From positions 869,355 to 933,354 of the forward strand of contig NZ_LMSK01000001.1 of NCBI RefSeq assembly GCF_001428385.1: a stretch of 64,000 nt of DNA, given 5' to 3'. This DNA is from Rhodanobacter sp. Soil772 (GTDB lineage Bacteria > Pseudomonadota > Gammaproteobacteria > Xanthomonadales > Rhodanobacteraceae). The notes under the pieces were generated by a model. The model saw nothing but the letters and a program-made list of their open reading frames with translations, did not search any database and had not been told where the DNA came from. Shown here piece after piece: positions 12,211 to 24,194 of this stretch (within the stretch, counting starts at the first letter, position 1; each line of letters starts with the position of its first letter). A program made the position numbers and the translations under genes.

Positions 12211-12225
12211 GGCCGAGCAACATCC

Positions 12226-12381
12226 GGGATTCGGGATTTGGGATTCGGGATTCGGAAAAGCGCGCACCTGGCGCCCTTTCGAATCCCCACCCCGCCCGGG
12301 TCCCGCGCGACATTCGGGACTCGCCTCGGCGCCGATCGCCTTTAGCTCTTACGAATCCCGAATCCCCAATCCCGAATCCCG
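12226..12381. repeat. GGGATTC-heptad inverted repeat between sucB and lpd
   Basis: A purine-rich arm of repeated GGGATTC/GGGATTT units (12226-12255) faces the complementary arm (12352-12381) across about 95 nt. Related elements lie at 28170-28293 and 43611-43698. The right arm abuts the lpd start, where no Shine-Dalgarno sequence is visible. Confidence 0.75.
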
Positions 12382-12384
12382 TGA

Positions 12385-13824
<1,440 letters not shown>

Positions 13825-13923
13825 GCGCAGGATGCACTCATCCCGGACAACACTATTGATGCATGTTGGTTCCGGGATCCAGGGGCTTCGCTCGACAGCA
13901 GCCCACTTGTGTTGCCACTCAGC

Positions 13924-14002
13924 CGTCATTCCCGCGAAAGCGGGAATCCACTGTGCCCGCACGACAAGGTCAAGATGGATTCCCGCTTTCGCGGGAATGA
14001 CG
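13924..14002. repeat. paired ATTCCCGC-GAAA-GCGGGAAT inverted repeat
   Basis: Two 27-nt arms (13924-13950 and 13976-14002) are perfect reverse complements separated by 25 nt. Each arm is itself a hairpin: ATTCCCGC, GAAA loop, GCGGGAAT, preceded by CGTC. This resembles the dRS3-type repeats of Neisseria and related REP-like elements. It sits between lpd and the LOG gene and may terminate lpd. Confidence 0.8.
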
Positions 14003-14040
14003 ACCATTGACGTTTCCGCGTAGTCACCAAGGCAGCCCTC

Positions 14041-14637
14041 ATGCCCCAACCCACTGCCATCTGTGTCTACTGCGGCTCCAGCAGCGGCCGACATCCCGAG
14101 TACGCCGAGCAGGCACGCGCCTTCGGTACGGAAATGGCCCGACGCGGCATCGCGCTGGTCTACGGCGGCGGCAAGGTCGGCCTGATGGGCGTGGTGGCCG
14201 ACGCGGTGCTCGCCGGCGGCGGCAGGGTCATCGGGGTGATTCCTCGCCAGCTGGTGGAACTTGAAGTGGCCCATCCCGGCCTGAGCGAACTGGTGGTCGT
14301 CGAGACCATGCACCAGCGCAAGACGCGCATGTACGAGCTGTCCGACGCGTTCGTCGCCCTGCCCGGCGGCTTCGGCACGATGGACGAGATGTTCGAGATG
14401 CTGACCTGGGCACAACTGGGCCTGCACCGCTATCCCTGCGCCTTCCTCGACGTGCGCGGCTACTACCGCGACCTGCGCACGATGATGGAGCACATGGTCG
14501 ACGAGAACTTCGTGCGCGCCGAGCAACGCGACAGCATCTGGTTCGGCGACGACATGACCGCGCTGTTCGACTGGATGCAGGTCTACCAGGGCAGTTACAT
14601 CCCCAAGTGGATCGACACCAGCAGCGTCAGCGCCTGA
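14041..14637 (+). CDS. LOG-family protein (nucleotide phosphoribohydrolase-like, TIGR00730)
   Basis: This 198-residue Rossmann-fold protein is of the LOG (lonely guy) family. Members release a base from nucleoside 5'-monophosphates, for example cytokinin riboside phosphates; the bacterial physiological substrate is often unknown. VYCGSSSG at 9-16, YGGGKVGLMG at 41-50 and the signature PGGFGTMDE at 108-116 with catalytic Glu116 are intact, as is Arg97 upstream. It probably forms a two-gene unit with the reductase 22 nt downstream. It may moonlight in nucleotide salvage. Confidence 0.88.
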   Translation: MPQPTAICVYCGSSSGRHPEYAEQARAFGTEMARRGIALVYGGGKVGLMGVVADAVLAGGGRVIGVIPRQLVELEVAHPGLSELVVVETMHQRKTRMYELSDAFVALPGGFGTMDEMFEMLTWAQLGLHRYPCAFLDVRGYYRDLRTMMEHMVDENFVRAEQRDSIWFGDDMTALFDWMQVYQGSYIPKWIDTSSVSA

Positions 14638-14659
14638 ACAACCGCCACGGGACATCGAC

Positions 14660-15658
14660 ATGACCGCCTTTCGCGCTTTCCGCATCCACCACGACGACAC
14701 CGGCCACCGCGCCGGCGTCGAGAGCATGGACACCGGCGCGCTGTCGCCCGGCGAGGTGCTGGTCAAGGTTGCGTACTCCTCGGTCAACTACAAGGACGCG
14801 CTGGCCGGCACCGGCAAGGGCCGGATCCTGCGCACCTACCCGCTCAACGGCGGCATCGACGTGGCCGGCCACGTGGTCGCCTCGACCGATCCCGCATTCA
14901 AGGAAGGCGACGCGGTGCTGTGCACCGGCAGCGGCCTCTCCGAGACGCGCGACGGCGGCTACGGCGAATACGCGCGCCTCGATGCGCGCTGGGCGATTCC
15001 GCTACCGCCCGGCTTGAGCCTGCGCGAGAGCATGATCATCGGCACCGCCGGCTTCACCGCTGCGCTGGCGCTGCTGCGCATGCAAGACAACCGGCAGACG
15101 CCGGCACTGGGGCCGATTGCGGTGACCGGCGCCAGCGGCGGCGTCGGCATGCTGGCGATCGACATCTTCAGCCGCGCCGGCTACGAAGTGCATGCGATCA
15201 GCGGCAAGGCCGGGCATTTCGATTTTCTGCGCGAGCTTGGCGCCGGCGAATGCATCGACCGCCACCAGCTCGCCTTCAGCGGCAAGCCGATGGATTCGGC
15301 CCGCTTCGGCGGCGCGCTGGACAGCGTCGGCGGCAGCATGCTCAGCGGCCTGCTGCCGCTGACCAGTCCGTACGGCAACGTGGCGATCTGCGGCAATGCC
15401 GGCGGCATCGCCTTCGACAGTACGGTGATGCCGTTCATCATCCGCGGCGTGAGCCTGCTCGGGGTCGCCTCGGCCGGCACCGCCCGCGACCTCCGCGACA
15501 GGATCTGGCAGCACCTCGCCAGCGACTGGAAACCGCAGCATCTGGATCGCATCGTCACCCGCGAAGCGGGTCTCGATGAACTGCCCGGCGTATTTGCGCG
15601 TATGCTCGCTGGCGACTCGTTCGGGCGCACCCTGGTGCGCATCGCGGGCGCGGTTTGA
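14660..15658 (+). CDS. acuI: YhdH/AcuI-type NADPH-dependent acrylyl-CoA/quinone reductase
   Basis: This 332-residue medium-chain dehydrogenase/reductase lacks the zinc-binding residues. It is close in length and pattern to E. coli AcuI/YhdH (324). N-terminal SSVNYKDALAGTGKGRI, GIDVAGHVV and the nucleotide-binding segment VTGASGGVGMLAIDIFSRAGYEV (in parts, about 155-175) are visible. AcuI reduces acryloyl-CoA to propionyl-CoA and detoxifies it. The gene is 22 nt after the LOG gene. Some relatives are annotated only as quinone oxidoreductases, so the substrate is not certain. Confidence 0.82.
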   Translation: MTAFRAFRIHHDDTGHRAGVESMDTGALSPGEVLVKVAYSSVNYKDALAGTGKGRILRTYPLNGGIDVAGHVVASTDPAFKEGDAVLCTGSGLSETRDGGYGEYARLDARWAIPLPPGLSLRESMIIGTAGFTAALALLRMQDNRQTPALGPIAVTGASGGVGMLAIDIFSRAGYEVHAISGKAGHFDFLRELGAGECIDRHQLAFSGKPMDSARFGGALDSVGGSMLSGLLPLTSPYGNVAICGNAGGIAFDSTVMPFIIRGVSLLGVASAGTARDLRDRIWQHLASDWKPQHLDRIVTREAGLDELPGVFARMLAGDSFGRTLVRIAGAV

Positions 15659-15669
15659 CGAAACCGCGC

Positions 15670-15698
15670 TTGGAAGTACCATCACCACGGCTTAGAAT
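15670..15698 (+). promoter_or_regulatory. sigma-70 promoter of pilH
   Basis: TTGGAA (15670-15675) and TAGAAT (15693-15698) are separated by the optimal 17 nt, in the 69-nt gap before pilH. The predicted start near 15705 leaves a leader of about 23 nt containing AGGGGA. Confidence 0.7.
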
Positions 15699-15727
15699 CA
15701 ACGAAACTCGCAGGGGACTTTTAGCTT

Positions 15728-16093
15728 ATGGCACGCATCCTGATCGTCGACGACTCCCCGTCACAACTGCTTGGCATCAAGCGGATCGTCGAAAAACTCG
15801 GGCATGAAACCCTTTCCGCCGAAGACGGCGCCGCTGGCGTGGAAGTGGCCAAGGCGGAAAAGCCCGACCTGATCCTGATGGACGTGGTCATGCCCAACCT
15901 CAACGGCTTCCAGGCTACCCGCACGATCAGCAAGAACGCCGAGACCGCGCATATCCCGATCATCCTGGTGACCACCAAGGATCAGGAGACCGACAAAGTC
16001 TGGGGCATGCGCCAGGGCGCCAAGGCCTACGTGACGAAGCCGATCAAGGAAGAGGAACTGCTCAAGGCGCTGCAGGAATTCCTGCCGGGCTGA
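15728..16093 (+). CDS. pilH: twitching-motility response regulator PilH
   Basis: This single-domain CheY-like receiver of 121 residues has phosphoacceptor Asp52 (LILMDVVMP), an acidic pocket at Asp8-Asp9, and the Thr-Lys switch in VTTKDQ and VTKPI. The VMPNLNGFQATR and VTTKDQETDKVWGMRQGA segments match PilH of the Pil-Chp chemosensory system, which controls type IV pilus retraction and cAMP in Pseudomonas. It is solitary here; no pilGIJ or chpA is adjacent. It has its own promoter and a bidirectional terminator downstream. PilG is the main alternative identity. Confidence 0.87.
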   Translation: MARILIVDDSPSQLLGIKRIVEKLGHETLSAEDGAAGVEVAKAEKPDLILMDVVMPNLNGFQATRTISKNAETAHIPIILVTTKDQETDKVWGMRQGAKAYVTKPIKEEELLKALQEFLPG

Positions 16094-16116
16094 TCGTTGA
16101 CGATCCAGCTTCGCGA

Positions 16117-16142
16117 AAAACGGCGCCCGCAGGCGCCGTTTT
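16117..16142. terminator. bidirectional intrinsic terminator, pilH / cbpA
   Basis: AAAA-CGGCGCC, loop CGCA, GGCGCCG-TTTT forms a 7-bp GC stem flanked by A- and T-runs. It serves both convergent genes. Confidence 0.85.
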
Positions 16143-16163
16143 CATTTGCACCGACCGCGCGAC

Positions 16164-17060
16164 TCAGCGACGCGGATCAAAGTCCGCGAACTCCTCGCGC
16201 AGCGCCTCGTAGGCGGCACGCTGTTCGTCGTTGTCGGCCGCCGGCGCGCGGATCGACAGTTCCACCAATTGGTCGCCCGGATTCGCGCCGGGCATGCCCC
16301 GCCCCTTCAGGCGCAGCTTGCGGCCCGACTGCGAACCGGCCGGAATGCGCAGATCGACCGTGCCAGCCAGGGTCGGCACCGGCACGGTGGCTCCCAGCGC
16401 AGCCTCCCACGGGGCGATCGGCAGCACGTGCACCACGTTGCGGCCGTCCAGACGGAAACGCGCATCGTCGCGGATACCCACTTCCAGCAGCAGGTCGCCG
16501 TTCGGCCCGCCGGCCATGCCGCTCCGACCCTGGCCGGACAGGCGGATCACCTGTCCCGGCTGGATCCCTGCCGGGATCTTCACTTCCAGCACGCGCTCGC
16601 TGCCGGCCGGGTCGTGCATCGACAGCCGCGTGCGGCCGCCGTCGAACGCGGTCTGCAGGTCAATCTGCACCGAGGCCTGCACGTCGTGACCGCGACGCGG
16701 CCGCGGCTGCCCCCGATGGCCGCCGGCGGCACCGCGGCCGAACAGACTCTCGAAGAAATCGCTGAAGTCGCCATCGTCGCCGCCGCCGAAACCCTGCTGC
16801 CCCTGCCAGCCCGGCGGCGGGCGGAACTGCTCGCCCTGCCGGTAGCCACCGGCGCGCAACTGATCATACGAACGCCGCTTCTCGGCGTCCTTGAGCACTT
16901 CGTTGGCCTCGTTGACCGCCTTGAACTTCTCCTCGGCGCCGGCTTCCTTGTTCTTGTCCGGGTGATATTTGCGCGCCAGCTTGCGATACGCCGTCTTGAT
17001 CTCGGCCTCGCTCGCATCGGGCTTCACACCCAATATCTCGTAATAGTCTTTGAATTCCAC
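16164..17060 (-). CDS. cbpA: DnaJ-class co-chaperone CbpA
   Basis: CbpA is a nucleoid-associated J-domain co-chaperone for DnaK, induced under stress and in stationary phase. The protein has 298 residues (E. coli 306). The J-domain spans 1-70 with the HPD motif at 33-35. A Gly-rich linker spans about 72-120, and two beta-sandwich client-binding domains follow ([19 protein letters not shown] and [15 protein letters not shown]). There is no zinc-finger region, which separates it from DnaJ. GTG at 17060 is chosen because [12 protein letters not shown] matches the family start and GGGAG lies 5 nt upstream. An in-frame ATG at 17135 would add 25 unconserved residues. Confidence 0.92.
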   Translation of the reverse strand: MEFKDYYEILGVKPDASEAEIKTAYRKLARKYHPDKNKEAGAEEKFKAVNEANEVLKDAEKRRSYDQLRAGGYRQGEQFRPPPGWQGQQGFGGGDDGDFSDFFESLFGRGAAGGHRGQPRPRRGHDVQASVQIDLQTAFDGGRTRLSMHDPAGSERVLEVKIPAGIQPGQVIRLSGQGRSGMAGGPNGDLLLEVGIRDDARFRLDGRNVVHVLPIAPWEAALGATVPVPTLAGTVDLRIPAGSQSGRKLRLKGRGMPGANPGDQLVELSIRAPAADNDEQRAAYEALREEFADFDPRR

Positions 17061-17084
17061 GAACACTCCCCGGCTCACACAGAA

Positions 17085-17111
17085 CCCGCGGCAAATCGAC
17101 TCCGCCGCGGG
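17085..17111. repeat. hairpin in the cbpA / peroxiredoxin divergent gap
   Basis: CCCGCGGC and GCCGCGGG form a perfect 8-bp stem with an 11-nt loop, 25 nt upstream of cbpA. It could be a leader structure or a regulator site; the function is unknown. Confidence 0.4.
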
Positions 17112-17314
17112 CAGCAACTGCACCCGACTCGGCAACAGGTATCGATGGTAATGCGTCGCGGCGTCGCCGGTGTCTTCTTGACCCGCTGCCGGCTCGAACC
17201 GTTGCCTCGCTCACCGCCCGATCCAGAAAATAGGTGCTGCGGCGAACGATTCAAGGCGACAGTCCGCCGCCGCGCGATTAGCATGATGGGGTTCTCCCTC
17301 TCCCCGAGACCCGC

Positions 17315-17797
17315 ATGAGCATCCAGCCTGGCGACACGATTCCCGATACCACCATCCAGGTCATCGACGGCGACATCCGCCCGGCCCAGTCCGCCGTCTT
17401 GTTCGCCGGACGAAAGGCGCTGCTGTTCGGCGTGCCCGGCGCGTTCACCCCGACTTGCTCGAACAAGCACCTGCCCGGCTACTCGGCGCACTTCGCCGAG
17501 TTCCAGCAACGTGGCATCAGCGTGATGTGCCTGGCCGTCAACGACGGTTACGTGATGCAGGCCTGGGCTGCTTCGCAGCAGGTCCCCGCGGGCCTGCTGA
17601 TGCTCGCCGACGGCAACGCCAGCTTCACCCGCGCACTGGGACTGGAACTGGACGGCACCGCCTTCGGCATGGGCCTGCGCACCCGCCGTTTCGCGCTGTA
17701 TGCGGAAGATGGCGTGGTTCGCCTGCTGCAGGTGGAGGCACCCGGCGAGCTGCGGGTTTCCAGCGCGGAGGCAATGCTGGCGGCAATCGCCCACTGA
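17315..17797 (+). CDS. peroxiredoxin, Prx5/AhpC-TSA (redoxin) family
   Basis: This 160-residue thioredoxin-fold peroxidase reduces hydrogen peroxide and organic hydroperoxides. The peroxidatic Cys48 lies in PGAFTPTCSNKHLPGY, the Prx5-type signature. A second cysteine near residue 72 (SVMCLAV) sits at the position seen in one-cysteine, glutaredoxin-reduced members. The C-terminal half (FGMGLRTRRFALYAEDGVV) is typical. Unlike some proteobacterial homologues, it has no fused glutaredoxin domain. It is convergent with gyrA across a shared terminator. Confidence 0.9.
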   Translation: MSIQPGDTIPDTTIQVIDGDIRPAQSAVLFAGRKALLFGVPGAFTPTCSNKHLPGYSAHFAEFQQRGISVMCLAVNDGYVMQAWAASQQVPAGLLMLADGNASFTRALGLELDGTAFGMGLRTRRFALYAEDGVVRLLQVEAPGELRVSSAEAMLAAIAH

Positions 17798-17818
17798 GGC
17801 GGGCCTGGATCCGGCAAC

Positions 17819-17846
17819 AAAAAACCCCGGCATCGCCTGGGTTTTT
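17819..17846. terminator. bidirectional terminator, peroxiredoxin / gyrA
   Basis: AAAAACCC pairs with GGGTTTTT around an inner GGC-ATC-GCC stem with one mismatch. The A/T-runs on both sides suit termination in both directions. Confidence 0.8.
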
Positions 17847-17867
17847 CGATTCAGGACTGCACCAAGC

Positions 17868-20483
<2,616 letters not shown>

Positions 20484-20504
20484 TGATCGGCTTCCCTGAT
20501 AACG

Positions 20505-20528
20505 AAAAAAGGGCGCTGGCGCCGCGCC
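20505..20528 (-). terminator. terminator-like hairpin in the gyrA leader
   Basis: On the minus strand, GGCGC, a 7-nt loop and GCGCC are followed by C and six Ts, just 22 nt before the gyrA ATG. It lies downstream of the predicted promoter, so it could attenuate gyrA. It could instead be a leftover terminator of the broken gene upstream. Confidence 0.6.
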
Positions 20529-20566
20529 TCAAGCGCGTACGCAAGCGACCCGAAATCAACCCGAGG

Positions 20567-20596
20567 AGTGTATCACGAACGGTATCAAAAAGACAG
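20567..20596 (-). promoter_or_regulatory. gyrA promoter candidate (extended -10)
   Basis: On the minus strand, TGATACACT supplies an extended -10 (hexamer 20567-20572). CTGTCT at 20591-20596 is a weak -35 at 18 nt. The resulting leader is about 75 nt. Confidence 0.45.
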
Positions 20597-20621
20597 GATT
20601 TAACTATTGAAAATCAATAAC

Positions 20622-20833
20622 TTACACCGCCGTCCCGGAACGCTTGAAAAGCATTCCGCGGGCTGTCGAAAAATTGACCAGCGCGGCGATCGCCGAACCG
20701 GTCGCCGCGGCCAGCGAAGGCCACCGGTGCAGGCTCGGAAAGTTCACCAGAACCCACACGACGATGGCGTCGACCAGCAGGCCAAACGCGCCATCGGCCG
20801 CAACAACGCGACCTCGCGCGACAACTTCAGCAT
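20622..20833 (-). pseudogene. broken GtrA-like membrane protein gene
   Basis: Starting at an ATG that overlaps the end of mtnA (20831-20833), the minus strand encodes [12 protein letters not shown] in one frame. It then encodes AADGAFGLLVDAIVVWVLV and SLAAATGSAIAALVNF in another frame, ending at TAA 20622-20624. Together this looks like the first two membrane helices of a GtrA-family flippase-associated protein, with a frameshift near 20795. The usual third and fourth helices are missing. The second frame has no start codon of its own before the helix. The reading as a decayed gene is moderately supported; a sequencing error could explain the frameshift but not the short 3' end. Confidence 0.45.
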
Positions 20834-21846
20834 CCGAACATCACCTGCATCGCGATGCTGTTCGGCCGCTCGATCACGCCGCGCTCGGTAACGATCGCGT
20901 CGATCAATTCCGCCGGCGCCACGTCGAACACCGGGTTCCATGCCTGTGCGCCTTCGACCACGGTGCGGTGGCCGGCGGTGCTGAGCAGCTCGGCCGGGTC
21001 GCGCAACTCGATCTCGATTTCCTCGCCGCTGCCGGTGGCCATGTCGACGGTGGAGGACGGCGCCACCACCATGAACTTCACGCCGTGATACTTCGCCGCG
21101 ATCGCCAGCTGGTAGGTGCCGATCTTGTTTGCGGTGTCGCCGTTCGCGGCGATGCGGTCGGCGCCCACGATCACCCATTGCACGGCACCGGATTTCATCA
21201 GGTGCGCCGCGGCGGAGTCGGCGATCAGCTGGGCCGGAATGCCGTCGCGCACCAGTTCCCACATGGTCAACCGGGCGCCTTGCTGCCATGGCCGGGTCTC
21301 GCCGGCGTAGACCCGCGCGATGCGTTCCGCCGCCACACCGGCGCGGATCACGCCCAGCGCGGTGCCATAGCCGGCGGTGGCCAGCGAGCCGGTGTTGCAG
21401 TGAGTCAGCACGCCCGAGCCGGGGGCGATCAACGCGGCGCCCAGCTCGCCCATGCGGCGGTTCGCGGCCAGGTCTTCGTCCTGGATCGCCTGCGCTTCAC
21501 GCAACAGCGCATCGGCGTCGGCGCCGGCGGCGATGCGCTTCTTCATCCGGTCCAGCGCCCACATCAGGTTCACCGCGGTGGGCCGCGCTGCGCGTAGCAT
21601 CGCCAGCACCGGCTCCAGTGGTGCGCCTTGCTGCGCAGCCATCGCCACGCCCCATGCCGCGGCAATACCGATTGCCGGCGCGCCGCGCACGGCCAGATCA
21701 CGGATCGCCTGGGTCACCTGGGCCGCGTCGCGGCAATCGATCCAGCGTTCTTCGCCAGGCAGCAGGCGCTGATCGAGCAGGCGCAGGTGATCGCCCTGCC
21801 ACTGCACGGCGCGGATGGAATCGTGGGTTTCGGCGGATGCGGTCAT
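20827..21846 (-). CDS. mtnA: methylthioribose-1-phosphate isomerase
   Basis: MtnA isomerises 5-methylthioribose-1-phosphate to the ribulose form in the methionine salvage pathway. It has 339 residues. RGAPAIG at 54-60 is the substrate loop. The catalytic pair is Cys150 ([18 protein letters not shown]) and Asp230 ([22 protein letters not shown]), with the same 80-residue spacing as in the Bacillus enzyme. The open frame extends to 22059, but the ATG at 21846 gives the family N-terminus. No other salvage gene is adjacent. Its 3' end overlaps the broken gtrA-like gene. Confidence 0.93.
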   Translation of the reverse strand: MTASAETHDSIRAVQWQGDHLRLLDQRLLPGEERWIDCRDAAQVTQAIRDLAVRGAPAIGIAAAWGVAMAAQQGAPLEPVLAMLRAARPTAVNLMWALDRMKKRIAAGADADALLREAQAIQDEDLAANRRMGELGAALIAPGSGVLTHCNTGSLATAGYGTALGVIRAGVAAERIARVYAGETRPWQQGARLTMWELVRDGIPAQLIADSAAAHLMKSGAVQWVIVGADRIAANGDTANKIGTYQLAIAAKYHGVKFMVVAPSSTVDMATGSGEEIEIELRDPAELLSTAGHRTVVEGAQAWNPVFDVAPAELIDAIVTERGVIERPNSIAMQVMFGC

Positions 21847-21910
21847 TCGTTCATTATCGCCTGTCGTGCGTGCATTTCGCACGACAGGCGATCGCCCGCT
21901 GGCACGCGAT

Positions 21911-22978
21911 TCACCCGCGCTGGCGCAGCCACTGATGGATCGCCGGCGGCACCTCACGCTGGGCGCGGCCGGATACGTAGATGCCGATGTGGCCGCCCTT
22001 GAACGCGAGCTGGGTGTAGTCGGTGGTGCCGACATGCTTGCCCAGGGCGCGCGACGCATCCGGCGGCACCAGGTGATCCTGCTCGGCGAAGATGTTCAAC
22101 ACCGGCTGGGTGATCATGCCCAGGTCCACCGGCCGGCCACCGATTTCGAGCGTGCCCTTGACCAGCTTGTTGCCCTGGTAGAAATCCTTGATGAACTGGC
22201 GGAACGCTTCGCCGGCCTGATCCGGCGAATCGAAGATCCAGCGCTCCATGCGCAGGAAGTTCTCCAGCTCGGTCGGGTTGTCGAGGATGTCGACCATGCC
22301 GATGTACTTCTGCTGGTTCAGCCGCACCGGCTTCAACGTGAGGTAGACGTAGTTCATCAGCCCGGCGGGGATATTGCCCATGGTGTCGACGAACAGGTCC
22401 ACGTCCATGTTGCGACACCAGCTCGACAGCATGTTGTCCGGCGTGTGGAAATCCACCGGCGTGACCATGGTGATCAGGTTCTTGACCTTGTCCGCGTGCA
22501 GCGCGGTGTAGCACAGCGAGAACGCGCCGCCCTGGCAGATGCCAAGCAGGTTGATCGCATCGAGTTCGTGACGCGCGCGCACGGCATCGACGCAACGGTC
22601 GAGATAACCGTTGATGTAATCGTCCAGCGTCAACCAGCGATCGGCACCGTCGGGGTAGCCCCAGTCGATCAGATAGACGTCCTCGCCCTGCTCCAGCAGG
22701 TTGCGCACCATCGAGCGGTCGGCCTGCAGGTCGGTCATCCATACCGTGTTGACCAGCGCGTAGACAATCAGTAGCGGGGTTTTCGCGGTGGTCTTGCCGT
22801 GGCCGGTGAAATGCCACACCTTCAACTTGTCTTCGCTGTAGACCAGTTCGCGTGGAGTATTCGCATACTCGGGCTCGCGCATGCTGCGCAGATGGCCCAT
22901 GCCCGCAGCGAGCTTGCGCTGGAACGTGGCGATGTCGCCCAGGGCCTTGGTCGGATCGATGCGCAATGGCGTGTACAT
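21911..22978 (-). CDS. phaC: class III polyhydroxyalkanoate synthase, PhaC subunit
   Basis: This catalytic subunit polymerises hydroxyacyl-CoA into storage polyester at the granule surface. The 355-residue length is diagnostic of class III (classes I and II are near 560). The lipase-like box GICQGG carries nucleophile Cys148. Asp301 ([12 protein letters not shown]) and His330 (KGGHIGIYV) complete the triad, with the same spacing as in Allochromatium PhaC. It is 12 nt downstream of phaE and presumably co-transcribed. Confidence 0.95.
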   Translation of the reverse strand: MYTPLRIDPTKALGDIATFQRKLAAGMGHLRSMREPEYANTPRELVYSEDKLKVWHFTGHGKTTAKTPLLIVYALVNTVWMTDLQADRSMVRNLLEQGEDVYLIDWGYPDGADRWLTLDDYINGYLDRCVDAVRARHELDAINLLGICQGGAFSLCYTALHADKVKNLITMVTPVDFHTPDNMLSSWCRNMDVDLFVDTMGNIPAGLMNYVYLTLKPVRLNQQKYIGMVDILDNPTELENFLRMERWIFDSPDQAGEAFRQFIKDFYQGNKLVKGTLEIGGRPVDLGMITQPVLNIFAEQDHLVPPDASRALGKHVGTTDYTQLAFKGGHIGIYVSGRAQREVPPAIHQWLRQRG

Positions 22979-22990
22979 GGCGGAGTCTCC

Positions 22991-24073
22991 TTACTTGCGC
23001 TTGCGCGGACTGGGGCGGGATTTGGATGCGGCCACAAGCTTGGTCTTGCTGGCCACCGCCGTGCGGGCCACTTTTGCCGGGGCTTTCGAAACGGACTTCT
23101 TTACCGCCGAAGTCGGTGGCTTCGCCGGGGTGGCTTTCTTCGCCGCAGGTGTCGCTGCCGCACCACTGCTGATCTGGCGTTTCAGGGCCGTCAGCTCGCG
23201 GCGCAACGCCATGATCTCGTCGGCACGATCGGCGGGTGCACCGGCCCGGCTGGCGCGGAATTCGCGGCGCAGGGCCTGCAGCCGTTCGCCGAGGCTCGAC
23301 ACTTCGCCGCGCGTCGGCACGCCCAGCTGCTGGCAAAGCTGTTCGGTCTGCTGTTGCTGCAACTGGCGCACGCGCATCTGCGTGTTGACCATCTCGCCGT
23401 AGACCTCGCGGAACTCGTCGGACAGCGCGATCTCGGCATACGCTTCCTCCGAGGCGTCCACCCACAGGTCGTACAACCCCTTCAGCGAATCGATCTGGCG
23501 GCCCGGTTCGGCATGCTGGGCCAGCTTGTCCTGCAGGCGCTGCATGCCCTGCGTGTTGGCGCGCTGGATCAGTTCCTGATAGCGCGCGGATGCCTGCATC
23601 GACTCCAGCAACGCCGTGGCCAGGGCCTGCTGCTGCATCTGCTGCTCGCGGTTCAGGCCGAACGCCGGCGTCGGCCCGTGCGTGCCCGGCAGGTCGCCGA
23701 AACCGCTGTGCTGGGTCGCCTGCAACCAGGACTGCCATTGCCGCGCGAAGCCTTCCGCACCGGCACTGTCGATCCCGCCGAACGCCTGCGCAAACGGCTG
23801 GTTGGCGCCGCCGAACATCTGCTGCAACTGCTGGCGCCAGTCGGCGGTCGGCTGCTGGGCTGCGCCGCCAGCGGCGGCCGCCTGCATCCAGTCGAAATAT
23901 CCCTTCAGGCCGGCCAGCGTGCGTTCCAGCGTGTCGTTGCCCGCGGCTGGCGCCGGTGGCGGCGCGAACGGATTCGCCGCGGGTTGCTGCTGGAACTGGC
24001 GCGTCCAGGCATCCCACGACTGCTGTGCCAGCGCCTGGTAATCCCTGATGAAATCATTCGCCGGGTCGGCCAT
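22991..24073 (-). CDS. phaE: class III PHA synthase, PhaE subunit
   Basis: PhaE is the non-catalytic partner required by class III PhaC. The 360-residue protein has a Gln- and Ala-rich N-terminal half and a conserved central block (YDLWVDASEEAYAEIALSDEF, in parts LYDLWVDASEEAYAE and EFREVYGEMVNTQMRVRQ). A predicted coiled coil lies near 250-285, followed by a Lys/Ala/Thr-rich basic tail from about 305. That tail could bind DNA or granule-associated partners. ATG at 24073 is preferred over 24091 because GAGG lies 9 nt upstream and MADPANDF suits the family. Confidence 0.88.
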   Translation of the reverse strand: MADPANDFIRDYQALAQQSWDAWTRQFQQQPAANPFAPPPAPAAGNDTLERTLAGLKGYFDWMQAAAAGGAAQQPTADWRQQLQQMFGGANQPFAQAFGGIDSAGAEGFARQWQSWLQATQHSGFGDLPGTHGPTPAFGLNREQQMQQQALATALLESMQASARYQELIQRANTQGMQRLQDKLAQHAEPGRQIDSLKGLYDLWVDASEEAYAEIALSDEFREVYGEMVNTQMRVRQLQQQQTEQLCQQLGVPTRGEVSSLGERLQALRREFRASRAGAPADRADEIMALRRELTALKRQISSGAAATPAAKKATPAKPPTSAVKKSVSKAPAKVARTAVASKTKLVAASKSRPSPRKRK

Positions 24074-24144
24074 CGGTGCATCCTCGTGCAAGGTTCATCC
24101 ATCCTAGCAAAAGCACGTTGCACAAAATCACCGGCGCCGGAACG

Positions 24145-24174
24145 CACAAGGCCCGGCATGGGCCGGGCCTTGTG
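24145..24174 (-). terminator. 13-bp hairpin between pnp and phaE
   Basis: CACAAGGCCCGGC and its perfect complement surround a 4-nt loop, 20 nt after the pnp stop. There is no clear T-run, so it may be a transcript-stabilising or Rho-assisted end rather than a strong intrinsic terminator. Confidence 0.6.
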
Positions 24175-24194
24175 GAATCGCCTTGTCCCAAAAC

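Noticed and set aside
12226..12381. A CRISPR-like array of short repeats
   Set aside because: The units are 7-mers without unique spacers and are arranged as an inverted repeat, not direct repeats with spacers.
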